A stretch of DNA of 64,000 nucleotides, taken from positions 1-64,000 of the forward strand of contig JACQYF010000128.1 in the NCBI GenBank assembly GCA_016208315.1. The letters run 5' to 3'. Made by a program: the position numbers and the translations under genes. Each line of letters begins with the position of its first letter. Positions within the stretch are counted from its first letter, which is position 1. The notes under the pieces were generated by a model. That model worked only from the letters and a program-made list of their open reading frames with translations, ran no database searches and was not told the DNA's origin. Positions 59,723 to 64,000 of the stretch are shown in pieces. The DNA comes from Chloroflexota bacterium. Lineage in GTDB: Bacteria > Chloroflexota > Anaerolineae > UBA4142.

Positions 59723-60766
59723 ATGGAGCGCAATGATCCTGTCATCCAATGGTTGCTCAAATCACACGATCCGTCAATTCGTTACTTTACGCTGACGGAC
59801 TTGCTGGATGCGTCGCCGCGCTCGCACGACGTGGTCGCCGCGCGAAAAGAGATTCCGAACGGGCCGCGCGTGCGCGCGTTGCTGGCGGAGCCAAAAGCCA
59901 GCGAGCGGAAGACGAACCGAATGTTTGCTAGGCATCCCGGCAGTTTTGGCGACCATCCATACAAGAAATGGAACGGCGCACATTGGCGGCTCGTGTCGTT
60001 AGTGGAACTTGGAATCAAAGGGAAACCCGAAAGGTCTCGTAGGGGCGGGGTGACCCCGCCCTTACTTCGGGTTTTGAGCGCGGCGGACCAGGTACTCACT
60101 TGGCTCACCAGCGACGATCATCGCTCGTACATCGAGAAAATCAACGGTCGCACGCGGCGGTGCGCGTCGCAAGAGGGGAACGCGCTCGCGGTGTGTAGTC
60201 GCTTGGGGCTGACGGACGATCCGCGCGTCAAGTATCTCGCCGAGTCGCTCGTGGAGTGGCAATGGCACGATGGCGGGTGGAATTGCGACAAGAATCCGCC
60301 GGCTGACCATTCGTCGTTTTACGAATCGCTCGCGCCGCTGTGGGGCTTGATCGAATACCATCGCGTTACACAAGACGAAAAAGCGCGGCGGGCGGCAGAG
60401 CGCGGGGCGGAGCTATTCCTGTGCCATCGCTTTTTCCGTTCGGACAAGACGGGCCAGGTGATCAATCCTGAATGGCTCAAGCTGCATTACCCGCTCTACT
60501 GGCACTATGACATCTTGCAGGCGCTTGTCATCCTGTCGCGATTTGGCAAGCTGAACGATCCGCGCGCCCAAGAAGCGTTGGACTTGATCGAGCAGAAGCG
60601 TCAACCGGATGGAACGTGGCGAGCCGGGGGTTATTACTGGCAACTCTGTGGCCAGCGCGCGTCGAATGTGGATGTCGTGGACTGGGGCCGGCGCGGCCCG
60701 AACGAGATGATCACGCTGAACGCGCTGCGGGTGCTGAAAGCGGCGGGGAGACCTGGAACACGATAG
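59723..60766 (+). CDS. Alpha/alpha-toroid (terpenoid cyclase/prenyltransferase-like) protein
   Basis: The protein has 347 residues. Repeated helical pairs with WQWHDGGWNCDKNPPADH and QKRQPDGTWRAGGYYWQ resemble the QxxDGxW repeats of the squalene-cyclase/prenyltransferase fold. No catalytic DxDD or zinc triad is evident, so it is probably a non-catalytic or unknown member. ATG 59723 follows GGAGGAAC. A 52-bp nested palindrome (60023-60074) is inserted in frame, encoding KPERSRRGGVTPPLLRV. Confidence 0.65.
   Translation: MERNDPVIQWLLKSHDPSIRYFTLTDLLDASPRSHDVVAARKEIPNGPRVRALLAEPKASERKTNRMFARHPGSFGDHPYKKWNGAHWRLVSLVELGIKGKPERSRRGGVTPPLLRVLSAADQVLTWLTSDDHRSYIEKINGRTRRCASQEGNALAVCSRLGLTDDPRVKYLAESLVEWQWHDGGWNCDKNPPADHSSFYESLAPLWGLIEYHRVTQDEKARRAAERGAELFLCHRFFRSDKTGQVINPEWLKLHYPLYWHYDILQALVILSRFGKLNDPRAQEALDLIEQKRQPDGTWRAGGYYWQLCGQRASNVDVVDWGRRGPNEMITLNALRVLKAAGRPGTR
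60023..60074. repeat. Nested palindrome inserted in frame in a coding region
   Basis: Outer arms AAACCCGAA / TTCGGGTTT (60023-60031, 60066-60074) enclose GTAGGGGCGGGGT-n-ACCCCGCCCTTAC. The GTAGGGGC core recalls the repeat at 11948-12004 and the outer arms recall the ACCCGAAGG family. Confidence 0.8.
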
Positions 60767-62369
60767 CCGCGAAGCAACACGAAAACCGCGAATCCACAAA
60801 GCGGGAGGCCAGCTGGCGATACTTTTGCATGTACACTTGTTTGTTCTGCCACGATCCCGCGGGGTCGAGCACGCTGTCCGGCACGCCTTCGCACGTCTTG
60901 GGAACCTGAAAGCCGAATACGGGGTCCGCGCAGTATTCGACGTTCAGCAGGTTGCCGTTGAGCGCCGCGTTGAGCAGCGCGCGCGTATGTTGGATGCTGA
61001 TGCGTTTGCCGATGCCGTACGGTCCGCCCACCCAACCCGTGTTCACCAGCCAGCAAGTCGCGCCGTATCGCTCGATCTTGCGCCGCAGCAGATCGGCGTA
61101 GACCGACGGGTGGTGTACCATGAACGGCCCGCCAAAGCAAGTGCTGAATGTGATCTCCGGCTCTTTGCCCAAACCCACTTCGGTGCCCGCGAGCTTGGAG
61201 GTATAACCGGAAATGAACTGGTACATGGCTTGCTCGGGTGTCAGCTTGGCGATGGGCGGCATGACGCCGGATGCATCGCACGTCAGGAGGACGACGTTCT
61301 TGGGATGCCCGCCGCGTTTTTCGGTGACCGCATGGTCAATGTATTCGAGCGGGTACGAGCCGCGTGTGTTCTCGGTGATGGATTCATCGTCAAGGTCTAC
61401 CAAGCGCGTGACCGGATCGAACACCACATTTTCGAGGATCGTGCCAAAGCGCCGCGTGGTCGCGTAAATCTGCGGCTCGGCGGTGGGCGATAGCGCGATC
61501 ACTTTGGCGTAGCATCCGCCTTCGAAGTTAAACACGCCGTTGTCGCTCCAGCCGTGTTCGTCGTCGCCGATCAGGCCGCGGTTTGGGTCGGCGGAGAGGG
61601 TCGTCTTGCCTGTGCCCGACAATCCGAAGAAGAGCGCGACATCGCCGTCCTTGCCCTGGTTCGCCGAGCAGTGCATAGGCATTACGCCCTGGAGCGGCAA
61701 GAGGTAGTTGAGCACCGTAAAGATGGATTTCTTGATCTCGCCGGCGTAAGCCGTGTTGCCCACGATGCACAAGCGCTGATCGAAATTCAACGCGATAAAC
61801 GTGTTCGTCGCGGTGGCATCAATCTGCGGGAGGCCTTTGAACGACGGCGCGGCAATCACCGTGAATTCCGGAATGTGCCGCCGGTACTCTTCGTTCGTCT
61901 TGGGCAAGAGGAACATGTTGCGCGCGAAAAGCGCGTGCCACGCAAATTCGGTGATGATCCGAATCGGCATCCGATACCCGGGGTCGGCGCCCACGTAACA
62001 GTCTTGCACGAACACGTCACGCTGTTGGAAGAAACCCTGCACGCGGCTGTACAGTTCGTCGAATTTGCTCGGCGCAAAGGGCCGATTGTACTGGCCCCAC
62101 CAGATATTATTCTCCGATGTCGCTTCGCGCACGATGACCTTGTCGCTGGCGGATCGCCCGGTGTGCTGACCGGTTCTGGCGACGATCGGACCCTGCTGGG
62201 TGATCCGCGCTTCGTTCCGAAAGATGATTTCCTCGTACAGCGCTTCGGTCGAAAGATTCCAATAGGCCTGATGCAAGTTTGTCAAACCGAGATTGTCTAG
62301 TCCGTAATCGCTCTTGAGCGCGGTCGCTTGCGCTTGCGCCGGCGTCTTGATGTCCAATAGGTTGTTCAT
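60711..62369 (-). CDS. pckA: Phosphoenolpyruvate carboxykinase (ATP)
   Basis: The protein has 552 residues. It shows GRSASDKVIVREATSENNIW, GLSGTGKTTLSADPNRGLIG (P-loop) and DDEHGWSDNGVFNFEGGCYA, all typical of the ATP-dependent enzyme, which converts oxaloacetate and ATP to PEP, ADP and CO2. The family end is near FVDSRF; about 23 extra residues (SCCFAAIVFQVSPPLS...) follow and overlap the convergent toroid gene by 56 bases. Its start lies one base after the aminotransferase stop, so the two form an operon. Confidence 0.95.
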   Translation of the reverse strand: MNNLLDIKTPAQAQATALKSDYGLDNLGLTNLHQAYWNLSTEALYEEIIFRNEARITQQGPIVARTGQHTGRSASDKVIVREATSENNIWWGQYNRPFAPSKFDELYSRVQGFFQQRDVFVQDCYVGADPGYRMPIRIITEFAWHALFARNMFLLPKTNEEYRRHIPEFTVIAAPSFKGLPQIDATATNTFIALNFDQRLCIVGNTAYAGEIKKSIFTVLNYLLPLQGVMPMHCSANQGKDGDVALFFGLSGTGKTTLSADPNRGLIGDDEHGWSDNGVFNFEGGCYAKVIALSPTAEPQIYATTRRFGTILENVVFDPVTRLVDLDDESITENTRGSYPLEYIDHAVTEKRGGHPKNVVLLTCDASGVMPPIAKLTPEQAMYQFISGYTSKLAGTEVGLGKEPEITFSTCFGGPFMVHHPSVYADLLRRKIERYGATCWLVNTGWVGGPYGIGKRISIQHTRALLNAALNGNLLNVEYCADPVFGFQVPKTCEGVPDSVLDPAGSWQNKQVYMQKYRQLASRFVDSRFSCCFAAIVFQVSPPLSAPAARSA

Positions 62370-62370
62370 A

Positions 62371-63588
62371 TTACAGCCAATCCCTAACGAGTTTTTTGTC
62401 GCCGATGTAAATGTCGTTTGGCGAGTTCGGGTCGAGCACCCACTTGATGCGCGCGATGCCTTCGGTCACATCCTTGACCGAGCCGGCGTAGCTCAAGCGC
62501 AAATGTCCCTCCATGCCGAATTCTCTGCCGGGTACTGTAACGACCATGGCCTTTTTCAAAAGCAGGTTGGAAAGCGCAATCGAATCGTTGCTATACGCGC
62601 GAAAATCGGGCAGGCAGTAAAAGGTACCATCGGGCTTGTGGCATTTGACGCCGGTGAAGGAATTCAATTCCTGCATGATGATGTTGCGATTGTTCTCGAT
62701 CGTCAGCCGCAGATTCTCGACCACGCCTTGCAGGCCATTGAGTGCGCCTTCCGCGGCGGTTTGCAGAAACGGCGACGCGCAGGACGTGATCTGACTCTGA
62801 ACATTCGTCATCACCTCGACCAACTTGCGCGGCGCAATCGTCCAACCGATGCGAAAACCGGTCATCCCATACAATTTAGACACGCCGTTGACGACGATGA
62901 CGTGTGTGGACTCGATGTCCCGTTCGGTGAATTTGTAGGCGGACGGTGGCTTGCGGCCGTCGAAGACGAGTTTGTGGTAAATATCGTCCATGATGACGTA
63001 AATGCCTTTTTTCTCGCAGTACTGGACGACGTCGCAAATGAACTCGTCGGAGAAGACGGTGCCCGAAGGATTGTTGGGACTGTTGATGATGATGGCCTTG
63101 GTCGCCGAGCTTACCGCGCGTTGAATGTCGCTCATGCGCGGGTGAAAGCTGCCGTCTTCGGGTGTCACGGTAACCGGAACGCCATAGCACATCTTGATCA
63201 TTTCGGGATAGCTGACCCAGTACGGCGCGAGGATGACCACTTCGTCTTGTGGGTTGAGGATCGAGTAGAGCACGTTGTAGATGGACTGCTTGGCGCCAGC
63301 GGACACGATCACGTTCTCAGGGGCGACGACCTTGTCGTAGTTCTCTTCCGTATAACGAATAATGGCCTTCTTCAAGGAAGGAATCCCGTCGGTGGGGGCG
63401 TACTTGATGTCGCCGGTGTTGAGCTTGGCGGCGGCGCTGAGGATGGCGGTCATTGGCGCGCGGTTCTTTGGCTCGCCAATGCCCAGATGGATGACGGCTT
63501 CGCCGCGCTCGCGCAAAAGACGCGCCTCTTCGTTGAGCTTGAGCGTCGGCGATTCGGCAATGGATTTCGCCAAGGTGCTAATGCTCAT
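62371..63588 (-). CDS. Class I/II aminotransferase (aspartate aminotransferase-like)
   Basis: The protein has 405 residues. PLP Lys is in VVNGVSKLYGMTGFRIGW; NSPNNPSG and DDIYHKLVFDG are the PLP-binding signatures, and GREFGMEGHLRLSYAG holds the carboxylate-binding Arg. The family Igamma pattern fits aspartate aminotransferase. ATG 63588 has CAGGAG six bases upstream; the longer frame to 63732 crosses the promoter and a palindrome. Together with pckA it links aspartate, oxaloacetate and PEP. Confidence 0.88.
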   Translation of the reverse strand: MSISTLAKSIAESPTLKLNEEARLLRERGEAVIHLGIGEPKNRAPMTAILSAAAKLNTGDIKYAPTDGIPSLKKAIIRYTEENYDKVVAPENVIVSAGAKQSIYNVLYSILNPQDEVVILAPYWVSYPEMIKMCYGVPVTVTPEDGSFHPRMSDIQRAVSSATKAIIINSPNNPSGTVFSDEFICDVVQYCEKKGIYVIMDDIYHKLVFDGRKPPSAYKFTERDIESTHVIVVNGVSKLYGMTGFRIGWTIAPRKLVEVMTNVQSQITSCASPFLQTAAEGALNGLQGVVENLRLTIENNRNIIMQELNSFTGVKCHKPDGTFYCLPDFRAYSNDSIALSNLLLKKAMVVTVPGREFGMEGHLRLSYAGSVKDVTEGIARIKWVLDPNSPNDIYIGDKKLVRDWL

Positions 63589-63643
63589 AGATAACTCCTG
63601 TTCCTTGCTAGTTTGACGATAATGGGCGGTTGCGATTCGCCGC

Positions 63644-63672
63644 ATTATACCGATGCTCTGGCATTTTGGCAA
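63644..63672 (-). promoter_or_regulatory. Promoter of the aminotransferase-pckA operon
   Basis: On the minus strand TTGCCA (63672-63667), 17 bp, TATAAT (63649-63644). The palindrome at 63680-63712 lies just upstream. Confidence 0.7.
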
Positions 63673-63679
63673 AAAGAAG

Positions 63680-63712
63680 AGACCCGAAGGGTTTCCTAAA
63701 CCCTTCGGGTCT
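63680..63712. repeat. 15-bp inverted repeat of the ACCCGAAGGG family
   Basis: AGACCCGAAGGGTTT and AAACCCTTCGGGTCT flank CCT. It separates the small gene at 63754 from the aminotransferase promoter and may terminate the former (minus strand). Confidence 0.85.
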
Positions 63713-63753
63713 GTCGTCGCGGCAGGACTCAAGTTACAAAGAAAGAGCCAATC

Positions 63754-63867
63754 TCAACTTATCACAACCACCAAATCCGCCGGCCCTGGTGGCACATCCG
63801 CTGGAAGCACCAAATGCACCTCATGTCTGGATGAGACTTTTGTACTGACATTGATCATTCTAATCAT
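63754..63867 (-). CDS. 37-residue small protein
   Basis: ATG 63867 follows AGAGGTAAGCC. The product reads MIRMINVSTKVSSRHEVHLV and ends LPADVPPGPADLVVVIS. The C-terminal 'LPxDxPPGPaxvvVv' pattern recurs in small antitoxin-like or DUF proteins (memory, not a search). Same strand as, and 68 bp downstream of, the Rieske-like gene. Confidence 0.5.
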   Translation of the reverse strand: MIRMINVSTKVSSRHEVHLVLPADVPPGPADLVVVIS

Positions 63868-63935
63868 GGCTTACCTCTGGTAACGTGCTCTTGCTTCGTG
63901 CTTTGATTATACCACCGTTGTCAATAACAGTTCAA

Positions 63936-64000
63936 TCAATCCACCGCGACGAGAATCTGGTCGCCTTCGACGTGAACAGCGTACGTCTTGATCGGGAACA
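63936..64000 (-). CDS. Partial protein, Rieske [2Fe-2S]-like C-terminus
   Basis: Only the last ~21 codons are in the window: FPIKTYAVHVEGDQILVAVD then stop. The 'xPIKTYxVxVEGDxILV' ending is typical of Rieske ferredoxins and NirD-like proteins. The iron-binding Cys/His motifs would lie beyond 64000, so the call is tentative. Confidence 0.4.
   Translation of the reverse strand, partial: FPIKTYAVHVEGDQILVAVD

Noticed and set aside
62314-63594. 426-residue plus-strand frame opposite the aminotransferase
   Set aside because: Low-complexity antisense shadow of a strongly conserved PLP enzyme.
63589-63732. N-terminal extension of the aminotransferase
   Set aside because: It translates the promoter and a palindrome; ATG 63588 has a ribosome site and the family start.

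Overview
The window looks like a chromosomal segment of a GC-rich Chloroflexota (Anaerolineae-like) bacterium. This is an inference, since no rRNA or single-copy phylogenetic marker is present. It rests on a DUF5679 protein, several giant GT-C / 'PTPS-related' membrane proteins, a secreted protein built of FQRARFE-type repeats, LysM and DUF3048 surface proteins, a CoaE with a long C-terminal extension, and many short palindromic repeats. Coding density is high and no gene-free stretch exceeds 300 bases. The only stable RNA gene I find is a tRNA-Glu. Most promoters read as sigma70-type TTGNNN-16/18-TATAAT.

Layout. 1-9.8 kb: a truncated GntR/FadR regulator with a candidate self-operator, an M1-like peptidase lipoprotein, a DUF5679 protein, a LysE exporter, a GH36 alpha-galactosidase, a GT-C mannosyltransferase-like protein, a cold-shock gene with a terminator in its leader, an ABC-F protein and a 29-residue membrane peptide. 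9.9-25.7 kb: a broken VapBC-type pair, a methyltransferase/NUDIX pair, DUF971, endonuclease III, a DUF72-PilZ fusion, a GH-like lipoprotein, an alpha/beta hydrolase, the FQRARFE protein, a CoaE fusion, DUF3048, a GT-C protein, LysM and an orphan response regulator. 25.8-32.2 kb: an operon of three PTPS-related membrane proteins, one of them a GT-C fusion. 32.3-35.6 kb: an accessory island with an unknown gene pair, an MNT/HEPN pair and an antitoxin/PIN pair, ending beside tRNA-Glu. 35.9-43.8 kb: two MFS transporters, penicillin acylase, BirA, a 2-hydroxyacid dehydrogenase and a HIT protein.

43.9-60.8 kb is a propionate / branched short-chain acyl-CoA cluster: thiolase, acyl-CoA dehydrogenase, acyl-CoA carboxylase (carboxyltransferase, biotin carboxylase and BCCP as separate genes), methylmalonyl-CoA mutase large subunit, methylmalonyl-CoA epimerase and a second mutase whose specificity residues fit isobutyryl-CoA mutase. 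Together with BirA (biotinylates BCCP) and PEP carboxykinase plus an aspartate aminotransferase-like enzyme (60.7-63.6 kb), these would carry propionyl-CoA to succinyl-CoA and C4 intermediates on to PEP and aspartate. Three toxin-antitoxin-like insertions sit inside this cluster. The window ends in two small minus-strand genes, one a partial Rieske-like protein.

The most unusual signal is a dispersed set of arrays built from 7- or 8-base degenerate tandem words. Usually two arms of complementary words face each other and form a long imperfect hairpin. Each site has its own word. The arrays lie between genes, where the first word often supplies the stop codon of the upstream gene, and also inside open reading frames without breaking them, mostly in the GT-C membrane proteins. 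They resemble cyanobacterial STRR repeats in unit size, but the paired-arm architecture and the stop-codon placement look distinctive.
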